From the NCBI GenBank assembly GCA_040357565.1, contig JBDODJ010000015.1: 64,000 bases of DNA, one strand, 5' to 3'. The stretch comes from Cercozoa sp. M6MM. Lineage: Eukaryota; Endomyxa: Ascetosporea. The notes under the pieces were generated by a model. That model saw only the letters and a list, made by a program, of their open reading frames with translations, did not search any database and had not been told where the DNA came from. Shown in pieces: positions 46,407-57,600 of the stretch; the stretch's first letter is position 1; each line of letters opens with the position of its first letter. The position numbers and the translations under genes are program-made.

Positions 46407-46713
46407 ACAGGCTGAAGGGTCATTTCAGCTTGAGCTACTGTTGAGACTTAATAAAGTGTCCGATCGCGCGCGTTGTGTTCTGAGAATATACTGGAGCTAC
46501 GGCAGTTACGTCAAGACTCTGGACAGCAGTAGTTACTCCGTCAATATACTGTCCTGAAGCAGTAGACACAGCCTGGCGTGCTCGTCTGCGGACGGATGCA
46601 TGGCCTCAACTAAACTGAGCTTTAACCAGCACGGCACAGGCAGTGCCTTTGTCCAGTCGTGTCGCTTTAATCAATCCACGAACGACTCGACTTCAGTTGC
46701 GTTGCAGGCGGGC
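46407..46713. other. Intergenic region between convergent genes
   Basis: 307 bp between two stops. An AATAAA at about 46451 (cttaataaag) fits the polyadenylation site of the RS/CaaX gene. Nothing else is supported. Confidence 0.4.
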
Positions 46714-47737
46714 TCACGCACGAGCACTGCGCACGAGGTCCATGTTGACTTCGTCTCTGCACACGTGCACACAAAATATGTTTGAAACAATTAAACGCTC
46801 AAGTTGAAAGAAAACACTACCTTCTGCGGATGGAAGCGCGCATGCGTTGCCGTTTCATCACACGCCACGCCAGGACACCGCTAACTAGCACGAAAATGCC
46901 GATAAAGAAAAACACGGCAATTGTGATGCCAGGCGGTGTGCCGCACGTGAGTGAAACGCGACATTCCTGAGCAAATGGCCAAACAAACAAAAACTGAAGC
47001 TGTGAACAAAAAAGCTGTTTCTCAAAATTTGACATCAAACGGATCGTACATCTGCATTGACTTCATCGCAAATCTTATCTCGACCAACAGTATGATCATC
47101 AGCACGATCGCACGCGACAGGCCAGCAGTCACGCTGATGGTCGATGAGCCATCTCTACAATACATCCGCGCGGTTGCCAAATCAAACAAAAAAGCCGAGT
47201 GCTTTAAATTACATCCGAGCCATTCGGTCGCCAAGAACGCTGAGCACACACGAACCACGCGCTGCCGAGCTTGTTGCACTGCCTTTTGAGTTCTTTTTCG
47301 CCAGTCAGACACCTGCACGTCACGTCTCCGGAACCTCTGAGTGTGGCAAAGAAGAACATAAACACACAAAGGCAAATAAAAAAAAAACGAACTCGCTGAA
47401 ACGCTTGTTGCATTTGGCGCGACACTCAGCGTTGGTCTTGTCGAACTCTTCCACCAACGGCAACACCTTGTTCTTGAAGTCTAAATATACAGCGTCGTTG
47501 TCATTCGGCCCAAGGTACATAGGAACAGTGAATAAATTATACCGTCATTCAAAGCGTCTTGACACTGCCTTGAACAGTCGGAGCACTGCAGAAACAAGCA
47601 GAAGGGAACCTTGGTGCAGCGAAGGGACGGTGCTTCGCAAATCTACGTACCTCATATTGACGCGTCGGATCCAATGAAGGTTGAGCAGAAGACAGCGAAG
47701 TCAACAGCAAAACCGCTAGCACCAACAGAAACCGCAT
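46714..47737 (-). CDS. Small Cys-rich type I membrane protein
   Basis: Starts MRFLLVLAVLLLTSLSSAQP, a clear signal peptide. Exons then give CSDCSRQCQDALND, FKNKVLPLVEEFDKTNAEC, RAKCNKRF, GDVTCRCLTGEKEL, QECRVSLTCGTPPG, one membrane segment (ITIAVFFFIGIFVLVSGVLA) and a short basic tail (WRVMKRQRMRASIRRRDE) ending NMDLVRSARA. The ectodomain thus has about a dozen Cys in CxxC and CxxxC spacings, likely disulphide-bonded. No family recognised. Confidence 0.65.
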
Positions 47738-48086
47738 CGAGTGCACCGCTGTGCTCTTACTGATTAGTAGCACTTGGTTGGGCCCTTTCTCGAGCTGGTG
47801 CACGAGGTGTTCCGCCCTTTGGCGCTTTCTGCGCGAGATCCGAGATCCTGATTCTCGATCAAAGACGAGCTTTTGATTCCTCGGTGGTCACACTGCGCCG
47901 GACAGCTTACGGTCGTGCTTCACCGCGGTAGAGCACAACAAAACATCGATAAGTCTCGTGATTTTAGGACTAAGTTTTAGTGACATGCGATGGGAAATTT
48001 CAGTTTTTGGACATTGAATTGATGCGATGATGTCAGTGACATCTTGGGTTGATTCGGACTTGTTTCAATTACTCCGCAGTGCTCGC
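47738..48086. other. Intergenic region
   Basis: 349 bp upstream of the Cys-rich membrane protein and downstream of the SRPBCC gene. No gene supported. Confidence 0.4.
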
Positions 48087-48983
48087 TCAGTCGGCACTTT
48101 CAAGCACATTCTTGAGCGCGGCGAAGGCCTCTACATCAAACAGTAAGTCAGCCGCTTGATCTCTTAGCCCACAATCAGTACTACCAATCTTTTTGAATTT
48201 GCTGTCCTCAATATGAACGCTGGAGGCGTCGAGACTGAAGTCCGTGATCCTGGTGTGGTGGATAGAGCGATAAGGACATCAGCTTCCCGAACTCAACCTA
48301 CATACAGGAAAAGCGAAAGAGTACCATTCAACAAACGTCGAGTTGTCGTCAGTCACGCGACGGAGACGAATGGTGTGCGCAGTCGAACACTATCGCAGAG
48401 CAGAAAAGTAAAGTGCTGAAATCCTGTGTTTACAGTATACTACCACAGTCGCGGAATCAGCTTCAAGCAGCTCGAACGTAATGCTGCGATTGGCGTCGCT
48501 GATCTCGGTCACCATGTACTTCTGAACAGCTCCGTCCTACAGGACAGACAAAAAGCCAGTATAGTCCGACTGAGTTCGAAGTCCAGAGGCCTCTTGAAAC
48601 GAACCTTGTAGGTGAGCTGGTGAACGCGCGGAATACAGTTCTCCGTCTTGCCGTCAAGGATATGCGAGTTTTCAACCGCGCCCGTCCAAATCATGTCTAC
48701 ACGAATTGTACGGGGGTGCGAAGCATAGTCAAGTCAAGAGAAAATATGTTCCAGTACCGAGACCTCGGATAACCGCCCACACACGGTCAGCCGGAGCCTT
48801 CACCACGGTGGACTCAAACACGCGTGCAGAGCTGCAAAAAGAAGCATTGTGCAACAGGAGTGGTCACTCAGCACACACTGGGTGACCAAGGAGTGGTCTC
48901 AGCCCGAGCAAGAATTTTTGCAAAGCGATCTTTTGGTGTTGCAAAACAACACTGTTATAGTGTCCAAACCTAAAGCAACTCAT
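48087..48983 (-). CDS. SRPBCC (Bet v 1-like) fold protein
   Basis: A START/Bet v 1-type cavity protein of the polyketide_cyc2 kind. The proposed first exon MSCF (ATG at 48983) joins in phase to SSARVFESTVVKAPADRVWA. Then come VIRGLGMIWTGAVENSHILDG, the central strand exon DGAVQKYMVTEISDANRSIT plus FELLEADSATVV, the exon HTIRLRRVTDDNSTFVEWYS and the C-terminal helix EAFAALKNVLESAD. The order beta-alpha-alpha then beta strands and a long C-terminal helix, and the phrases APADRVWAVIR and RVTDDNSTFVEW, are typical. Ligand unknown. The first exon is the least certain part. Confidence 0.65.
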
Positions 48984-49176
48984 CGTGAGGTGCAATTGCT
49001 GGTCGTATGCAGGCTAGGGATGCGAGCAAAATCGCCTGCCCGGTATTTTGTTTATATTTTCCAGCGCTCCACGGAGTCGCAGGTCGCATCATCGCAGCGA
49101 AACGCACAGTCTGTCATTCTTGCGAATTTTGAGAGTTTTGCAGTTCTGTTGGTGTATTGGAACGCTTTGGGAGGCC

Positions 49177-50852
49177 ATGAGCAACAGCACGAGCCAGCAG
49201 AGTGCGGCGTCGCGGCGACTCAACAGGGTTCTTTCTGCCACGCTGGGCACGTCGCCGACGCGGTGAGTTTTGCTTCTCCGAACTCGCCGAAGGCGATCTT
49301 CATCCTCCCTTTTGGGTGTACCCCCCTGGAAAAAGGGGCGATCGATTGCTCGATCGCAGTTTTCTTCAGCGTTGAAGCAAGCAAAAGACAATTTCCCCTT
49401 GCTTTGTAGCGCGAAGGCTGCGAAGAATGCGACCTTCTCCTTGCAGAGTGTGGCCGATTCAGTACAGGGCGTTGGCGACAAGATCCGTGACCTGTCGAAA
49501 ACGGCACTGAACCTCGAAGCTGAGCACTTGCGCGATTTTGAAACCATGAAGGTAGCTTTGATTTGATTGGTTCGCGTGTTGGTTGCGAGTTCCGTGAAAC
49601 GTGCACGTCTCAAAACTTTCGCCAAGCTTTTGTTTTTCACAGAGCTGTTTAAAGTTTCAAGTTTTTCGCAGCTTTGCAAAATGCGAATTTTGAGCATTTT
49701 GCATGAGGCACAGCTTTCGAAAAACTGTGAGTGCGTGTGTGCAGTGGTCGCCGGAGCGCGTGCAGAAGATTCTGCGGCCGTTCTCGCGCGAGGCAGCGCA
49801 GCGCGTGCGCGAGTGGCTGTACACGGAGGAGAACTGGGAGCTGTTCCACTCGCGCACACACCTGACGGCGATGCCGAAGGAGGAGGCGCGCGAACTGGTG
49901 CTGCAGCAGCTGGTGAAGGTGGGTCGTGAGGCGCCGGGCTTCCGGTGGCTGGACATTCGAGACGACGTGAACAAGTACATGGCGATCCTGGAGTACGTGG
50001 CACAGGTGTCGCCGGACTTGGGCACCAAGATGGGCGTGCAGTGGGGTCTCTTTGGCGCCTCCATCGCACTGCTCGGCAACGACGAACAGGTGGCCGAGTA
50101 CGAGGAGGACGTGCAGCACGTGACCAAGGGCGGTGTCTTTGCCTTGACGGAACTGGGCCACGGCAGCAATGCACGCGGCATCCAGACGCAGGCGCACTAC
50201 GACGAGGAGACGCAGGAGTTCGTGGTGCACACGCCGTGTGAGGAGGCGCAAAAGTTCTGGCTCGGCAATGCCGCGTGTCACGGCACGCATGCCATCGTAT
50301 TCGCGCACCTCATCTTCCAGGGCGAGGACAAGGGCGTCCATGCTTTCATTGTGCCGCTGCGTGATCCCGACACCATGCAGCCGCTGCCTGGCGTGCGCAT
50401 TCGCGACTGCGGTGCCAAGATGGTGCTTTGGGGCCCCCCCCCCGGCCCCCTGCATTAATCTAACCCCCCCCCCCCCCCCAGGGCATGAATGGCGTCGACA
50501 ATGGACGCCTGTGGTTCGATCGCGTGCGAGTGCCGCGCACGGCCATGTTGACGCGATTTGCGCAGGTGTGTTGCTCTTATAGTCCGTTCCCATAGTCCCC
50601 AACCTCCTATCTTGGGGTAGGTGACGCCGGAGGGTGAATACACGTCGTCGATCAAGTCAGCACGCGCGCGGTTCAACGCGACGATCGGCGCGCTGGTGCC
50701 GGGCCGTGTGATTGTGGCTTTTGGTGCCTTGGTGGGCATGCGCATGTCACTCGCCGTCGCCATGCACTACGCGCTGCAGCGACGTCAGTTCGGTCCGCGT
50801 GATGACGCGCCCGAGTGTCTCCTGATGGACTACCCGTCGCATCAGGTTTTAC
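49177..50852 (+). CDS. Acyl-CoA oxidase (partial; 3' end lost in assembly gap)
   Basis: Peroxisomal first step of beta-oxidation, passing electrons to O2. Starts [16 protein letters not shown]; helical exon 2 ([20 protein letters not shown]); then [60 protein letters not shown], the FAD-region [71 protein letters not shown] and [11 protein letters not shown]. These are the N-terminal and middle blocks of ACOX. The reading runs into 100 N at 50853 with the exon still open (YPSHQVL). The C-terminal oxidase domain, with any PTS1 signal, is missing. One intron (50435-50480) holds a C16 tract before its acceptor. Confidence 0.93.
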
Positions 50853-50952
50853 NNNNNNNNNNNNNNNNNNNNNNNNNNNNNNNNNNNNNNNNNNNNNNNN
50901 NNNNNNNNNNNNNNNNNNNNNNNNNNNNNNNNNNNNNNNNNNNNNNNNNNNN
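50853..50952. other. Assembly gap (100 N)
   Basis: Exactly 100 N, the conventional unknown-length gap. It cuts the acyl-CoA oxidase gene; the sequence to its right does not resume that gene. Confidence 0.98.
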
Positions 50953-51319
50953 TTTTTTTGCTTACGGACGGACTTATCGGGAAGCTTTCATCGAATACCG
51001 TACCGCCGAGTTCACATTAGTAGAAAGCAAGGATAGCGAACACCAAAGGTTAGACGTGACGCGTCATTCTTGATTTCGGGGCGCACACCGACTTGCTGTC
51101 GTCGACCTCGCAGACAGCGTCGTTGACTTCTGCAAAAGCTGTGTCTCCGAAGTAGCACACCTTTGGCACAAGCAAAACACGTTGCCACTTACGTTATCGA
51201 TAGTTCCGCAGACAAGAGTCGCTGAGTGACTGCTTCAGCCACACCGGAAGCGGTCAGTTGGTTGAGTGAACGGAAAACCTGATGGCTTGTACGTAGAGTA
51301 CTTGATAAACAGTTGCACT
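50953..51319. other. Region right of the gap
   Basis: 367 bp with no recognisable acyl-CoA oxidase sequence and no other supported gene. Confidence 0.4.
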
Positions 51320-54300
51320 TCAACGCCTTAAACGGCGTCGCTTGGCGTGAGGCGTTGAAGTACGCCGTCTCCTCGCCTCGGAGTTGAACTTGATAAGCAA
51401 CTGCTCCATAGCCCTCCGAATCGTGCTCTGATCACGAAGAAACGCCAGTATTGCAAAACTGCACAGAGACACTTGCAGCTAAAAGAGGAGTACCTCGAAT
51501 TTCTTGTAATAAGTTCGAACAGAGCGCGATTGCATCTTTTGTTTTTTGGATTTGTTGACAAACTCGCGGACCAGCACTGAGGCCATCCGCTTGGCCACGA
51601 CTGAACAGAGCGGATTTTCACTCATAAAAATGGTTCTGGTTTGAGAAAGTCGTACAATCAGCGTCTACAACGATGCTGCCATTGGACTTCATTTTCGCAT
51701 AAATAAAATCACGGGCTCGTCGTCGGAAAAATTCGCTTGGAGTCGGTGGCAACTGAAAGCAAGCGCCATTTTAAAACTAACCGAGTCGAAAAAGCAAACT
51801 TACCGAGTTGAAAAAGTCAACGTAGTGCTTGATTTGCTCCTCTCGCGGCATCGTCAACATCGGATCGATCGCACGATGCGCAAAATCGCGTGCTGCCCAC
51901 AATCATTCAGATTCACAACAGAGGGACAGAGAGCAGCGAAAAGTACCGGCGCATTTGTGATCGGAAACAGCGTCGCGTCGCACGAGATCAAAGTGCGAGA
52001 ACTGACTCAACTGCTCATAGAGTCTGCCCTGCGCTTCGCCTTGATTGGACGCAAATACTCTCGGTTCTGTCAGAACAGGGGTTAAAGAAACTAAAGCGAA
52101 ACAAAACTCGCAAAGCAAAGAAGGATACCGGAAAATTCGAGTTGGCCAACAGTAAAGTTGCCGGCTTGGATTTCGCTCTGCACACGTTCGCGATGCTGCT
52201 GCTCGAGTCGCTGGAGATTCTGGCGTTCTTGATCGGTGAGACTCGACTTCTCGCTCGGCCAGCGGCCACTCAGACGCTGCCAGGTCGGCGCCTGCCAGGT
52301 CGGCACCTCGCTCATGATGCGCGTGTCATCGCGCGACCACGCCACCTCGCTCTGACCCTGCAGCCAACATGCGGTGAATTAACAACACACACAAGTAAAT
52401 AAATATACTGCAATTCAATCAGCAAATCGAATAATATATTAAATCGAATAATACATCACAATTCAATGTATATGAATACCAAATAAATAAATAAATTAAT
52501 AAATAATAAAAGTAAATAAATAAATTAATAAATAAATATATATACCAAATTAATAAATAATAAAAGTAAATAAATAAATAAATAAATTAAATAATAAAAG
52601 TAAATAAATAAGAAGCAAAAAATAAAGAACGTACACCCAAAAAGAAGCGCAAAAAACGCGAGCGACGACGCTCAACAGGAGCAGATGCTTCGCTCAACTT
52701 GTCCAACTGCATATCGACATCACCGTCCGAATCGACTCGTGTTGTGCTGGTTGTGCTTTCCGGCCGTGTCACTTCCAGTGACGGCTTCTCTTGTTTCTCG
52801 CGTTTCTGGCTTCGTTCGCGTTTCTCGCTTCTTTCGCGTTTCGCGCGTTTCTCGCTCTCGCTCCTTTCGCGTTTCTCGCTTCTTTCGCGTTTTTCGCGTT
52901 TCTCGCTTCTTTCGCGACGTCTTGCGCGCTTTTCGTGCTTGCCACGCTCCCGACGCTCGTCGCGTCGTTTCTGATTCGCCTTCAAGAAGTCCTCGGTGCT
53001 CATCCACTCCGAGTCTCTGTCAACGGCATCCTGAACACCAATCCAAACAAAGCGTAATGCGAAAGCAAAGCTTCACTGCGAAAGCATAAGCTTAATGCGA
53101 AATCAAAGCGAAGTAAGTTCACAAAGCGAAAAACGAAGTAAGCAAAAGCAAAGCGAAAAAACGAAGCAAAGCGAAAGCAAAGCAAAAGCAAAAGCGAAAG
53201 AAACACGAAGCAAAGCGAAAGTACATCGCGAAGACTGGTCATTGTGTAGTACTTGGAGTCCTTGCGGTGCGTTCTTCGATCGTGATGGTGTCTGCGATGG
53301 TGATATCGCGTGTCTCGATCCTCACGTCCGCGAGAGTGCCCGCGATGATAGCCGCGACTTCGACTTCGCGAACGACTGCGCGAGCGACGCCTATTTCGCG
53401 AAAAGCTTCGCGAGCGACGGCGATTTCGCGAAAAGCTTCGAGAGCGACGCCGATTTCGCGACAAGCTTCGCGAGTGACGGCGATTTCGCGAAAAGCTTCG
53501 CGAGCGACTCCGTGAGCGACTTCGACTTCGAGCGCGCGGGGAGTGAGCGCGCCTCGGCCAGCCGCGACCGCGATAGCGACGGTGCGAGCGCGAGCGACTG
53601 CGTCTGCGGCGACGCGAAGCACTTCGAGAACGGCGACGCGAAGCACTTCGAGAACGGCGACGCGAAGCACTTCGAGAATGACTACGCGAAGCACTTCGAC
53701 GGTGATGCGAAGCACTTCGAGAATGACGACGCGAAGCACTTCGACGGTGATGTGAAGCACTTCGAGAACGGCGACGCGAAGTGCTTCGAGAACGACGCTC
53801 GGAGCAAGATGTATCTTTAGGAGCTTCGTTGTCTTTCGCGTCAACTTCGTCTTTTTTCGCGACGATTTCGCCTTCTTCGGGGTCGATTTCACCTCCTTTG
53901 GGGTCGGTTTCACCTTCTTCGGGGTCGATTTCACCTTCTTCGGGGTCGATTTCGACGTTGCTATCGGCGGCATCGCTTTCGTTGCTTTTGGCTGCAACGG
54001 CGTCGCTTCGTTTTTTCGAGTCCAACGGCAACCTTGTTACGACTTCTTCTTTCTCTAAACGCGTCGGCTTGCGACCGTTCCCGGCGTTTGGATGCAAAGC
54101 AGAGTCGTTTTTTGTCATTTCGTTTGCTCCTTTCGCCGCTTTATTCTTCGCGGGCACGTCCTGCAAAACAACACAAAGAGATCACACAAACTGCAAACCC
54201 AAGGTGAAAGTGACTACCTCATCCGAGCTTGAGCAAGAATCTTCACGGCCAGTGAAGGGTAGCTTCGAGACATCGGGCCTCTGGATCCGTAACGAGTTGC

Positions 54301-54322
54301 TCGAGTTGTTGGAACTCGGCAT
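51320..54322 (-). CDS. RS-domain nuclear protein
   Basis: Starts MPSSNNSSNSLRIQRPDVSK. An acidic repeat region follows (IDPEEGEIDPEEGETDP, at about 53860-53960), then a long RS domain of RRRSRSAS and FSRNRRRSRS units (about 53300-53770), a His/Arg part, a Glu/Arg block (EKREKRERSEKRER), VDSDGDVDMQLDKLSE, SEVAWSRDDTRIMSEVPTWQ, DQERQNLQRLEQQHRERVQS, EEQIKHYVDFFNSLPPTPSE and KHYVDFF-type helical exons. A final exon starts MSENPLCSVVAKRMASVLVR and ends KRRRLRR. RS domains mark splicing or nuclear-speckle proteins. No RRM is seen. The junction near 51640 is unresolved, so the last two exons could be a separate small gene. Confidence 0.6.
52380..52630. repeat. AT-rich AAATAAATAAATTAAT repeat in an intron
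   Basis: Imperfect AAATAAATTAATAAATAATAAAAG units fill the intron between exons of the RS-domain gene. Confidence 0.88.
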
Positions 54323-54611
54323 CGGCAACCTGTGCAGATCAGAACAAAGCTTCAGATGCCCCCACAATAAAACTGCAAAAACAGAAAATTGACCAGAAAA
54401 GAGAGCTTCAGTGCCTTAGGCACTCGAATGTCACTTAGACTAATCCGACACAATGCAGCACTCTTCAGCTGGCGTGAGGGCCTTAAGACAGTACTTTATT
54501 TTCTTGTGGGTGTTTTTCGCTGCTGCGCGGATCCCAGCGACTGCATAGAGACCGAATTTCATCGCTTACGATGAATAATTGAGTAAGCGTAACGCCTGGT
54601 CCGTGGCAAAA

Positions 54612-57600
54612 CTACTGGCGGTGTCGCTGCGCAAGACCTTCCTTGACGAAGCGCTTCTTGCGTTGCTCCTGTTTCGAGCAAAAGCGTAATGCAAAAAGCC
54701 AGTAGTAGCAAAGAAAGAAAGCGATACCTTTGTGTGAGCATCGCGAGCAGCCTGCACCTTGGCCTCCTTCTTGGCCTTCTCGGCAAGGCGACGACGCTTC
54801 GAGTGCTTCGTCTTGCGGTCGCTATCACGCTTGAGTGTGCTGAGTTGCTGCAGCATGACGCGCTCGCGCTTCTCGCCAACAGCGAGGTAACGCTTCGGTC
54901 TGTTCACATTGTTTTCAGTAAATCAAGCAAAAAGAAACGCTAAAGCCAAGTAAAAGGCAAAACGAGCGAAGGCAAAGCAAGATTCTTGAAATTACCGCTT
55001 CGACTCGAAACTCTGGTTTTGGCGACGTCGCTGCTCCTTCGGCAGCGCTGAGAAAGGCAGGTTCGCACGCAGCGACTTGGGCAGACGCAGCGGGTTGAAC
55101 TTCTTTCGCAAGCCTTGGTCAGCCGGCCGAAGCTCCTTCTGCTTGTCCGTGTACACCGAGTCCGGGTTTGTTGGCACCGGCATGTCACGCTCACGTCGCA
55201 ACTCGCCCACGGTGCGCATGCCTAACGTGCATCAGCGATTAGAACAGTGAAAAACTTTCCCGAGATGAATTAGAGTCAAAAACAAGACGATTTGCGAGAT
55301 GAAAAAATGAATTTTAATGTACCGTGACCCTGGACGTGCCACTGATCTTTGCGTCCGCGCGGAAGCAAAAGTGATGACACAGGCTGCCAGAACTGAACTG
55401 GTCGCACTTGTGCCCACGCCTTGAGGAACACAATGTCGCTCGCTCGGATCCTGTCCTCGAACGTTGCACGAAAGTTGCCATCCTAAAACCAGGTTATTTT
55501 GAGGTCGATTTTTGCTCGTTTCGAGTGAAAAGGCACTTTTGGCGGAAAAATAAGTTTTTGGAAACAAAACAAGCGAAAAAAGACGAAGCACGCGGAGAAA
55601 GCGAAAAAGGAGGAAAACCTTGCTGTCGACGCCGTCCATACGTCCGATGGCCTTTTTGACTCGGCCGCGGATGCCACTGACGGTGCGCAATGAAGCGCCG
55701 TGGAACTTGGCAACCTCGAGACTCGAGTGGAACATGTCGCGAATGAAGGCCGTGTGCTTGTGAATCTTGTACGGGTGTCCGACAAGCTTGAGTTTCTTCA
55801 CAATCGAAAAAGAGGCGTCAAGTTCGACAACATGCGCCGTGGCAGCGATGCGGAAACTGCCTTGTTGTGAGGCACCTGATTCCCAAACAGCACACCGCTG
55901 TTAGAAGTAGCCTGTGCGATCAAAGATGTGGCTACCAGAGGACTCAAGTGCACGTGCGAGGAAGCAGACGGCGCCAGTGCCGGGTGGTGCAGCCGGACCG
56001 TACATGGTGGCAACGCAGTGCTTGTGACCACCGGGCGTGTACTTGATCATACGCAGTCGCCGATTCACCTGGAACTGCTGATCCACGCTGGCGTACACCG
56101 GCATTGTCTGGAAGCGTCGCCAGCCGAGCGACACCACGAGTGGATCGTTCGTCTTGAGCACTTTGGGATGCCAGCGATGCTGCTTGAACCGCATCTGAAT
56201 CATGCCCGTGCGTGTCTCTGCGTCGCTCAGTTGGCCAACCTGACACAGCAAAACACCTCCAATCCAGTGATACGAATACCCCCCCCCCGTGTGTACATTA
56301 GATGCAGTGCAGTAAGTGCTACAATCACAGGGAATCGCAGGTCAAAGTTGCGCACGAATTCGACGGGCACGTTGTTGAGCGTCACTTTGATGTAGGAACC
56401 CGGCAGCAGGCCACGCAGACCTGTTTAAGACACGGGAGATCAAAGGGGCGGGGTTTAAGGTAGACACAAACGCACGTTGCTGCTGCGCCGAGTCCTTGAC
56501 ATCAACGAAAGCATCCTGATTCTTCTGATCCTGCGCGTCGCGAGCGGCACGATCTTCCACTGTATAGCCACATAGTATAGCCACATAGAATAGTCAAGCG
56601 AGTGCTATAAACTGTTTCAGAGAAAGTACACATAGCATCGCGTGTTTCCTCCTCCTCGTCCGTCTTCTTCTGCGCCTGTTTCTTGCTGTGCCAGGGGTAA
56701 GTATGGAATAAAGAGAGGGAGTAAAGGGGCATGCAAGAGGGGAGTATACGCCTTGCGCTCGGCGATGAGTCGACGGCGCCGCTCGACGGCATCGGCATCG
56801 GTGAGATCGATGTTGTCGAAGGTGTTGTCGTCCTCGACCAGAATGTCGTCGTCGTCCAGTTGATCGTTGTCGTCGTCGTCCGAGTCACCGTCGATACCGT
56901 CATCAGCAGCGTCAGAGAAACCGTCCGAGTCACCGTCTTCATCACCGTCATCATCACGGTTCTCCTTGTCCTCCCAGCTGCCGGTGACGAAGAGGTCGCG
57001 AATGCGCTCGCGCACAGCCTCGTCGTCCCAGTCAGCCAATGTGCCGCCAGTCGAATCCTCCGCGCGGACATCCTCGTGTGACCACAGTGCCACGTGCCAC
57101 ATGGACATGTCGCGCGTCACGTCCTCGTCGTCGATGCCGAGGTCCTTCTTCTTGACGACGCGCGGACGGAAAAAGTCCTCGTCGTCGCTCTCATCGTCGG
57201 CCTGCTCTTCTGCGCACACGGGACCCCCTTAACCAATGACACGTCCCTTATCCAAAGGCACGGCCCCTTAACCAATGACACGCTCTTAACGACTTGGTTA
57301 AAACTCACCCTCAGCCGGCAGGTCGTCGTAGATGCGCTGCATCAGCGACTTGGACGGTTTCTGCCACACACACAGGGATCAGTCAGTCAGTCCAGTCGGT
57401 CAGTCAGTGACGGTGAAACACGTGGGAGACAGGGTACCACGTGCTTCACCTCCGATGATCCGAACGACGACAGCACGTGATCGTCGGCACCGTCACCCAT
57501 GCGATCATCAGTGCCACTGTCACCGTCTTGATCATCATCGGAACCGTCACTGCCACCGTCACTGTCACTGTCGAGATTGAGATCATTGGCACCGTCGGAA

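Noticed and set aside
48213-48419. A 68-codon plus-strand frame starting MNAGGVETEVRDP
   Set aside because: It is antisense to exons of the SRPBCC gene, which have clear family features.
53095-53820. A 241-codon plus-strand frame with DFAKSFASDG repeats
   Set aside because: It is the complement of the RS-domain coding region; the repeats follow from the RS codons, and the minus strand has the coherent gene.
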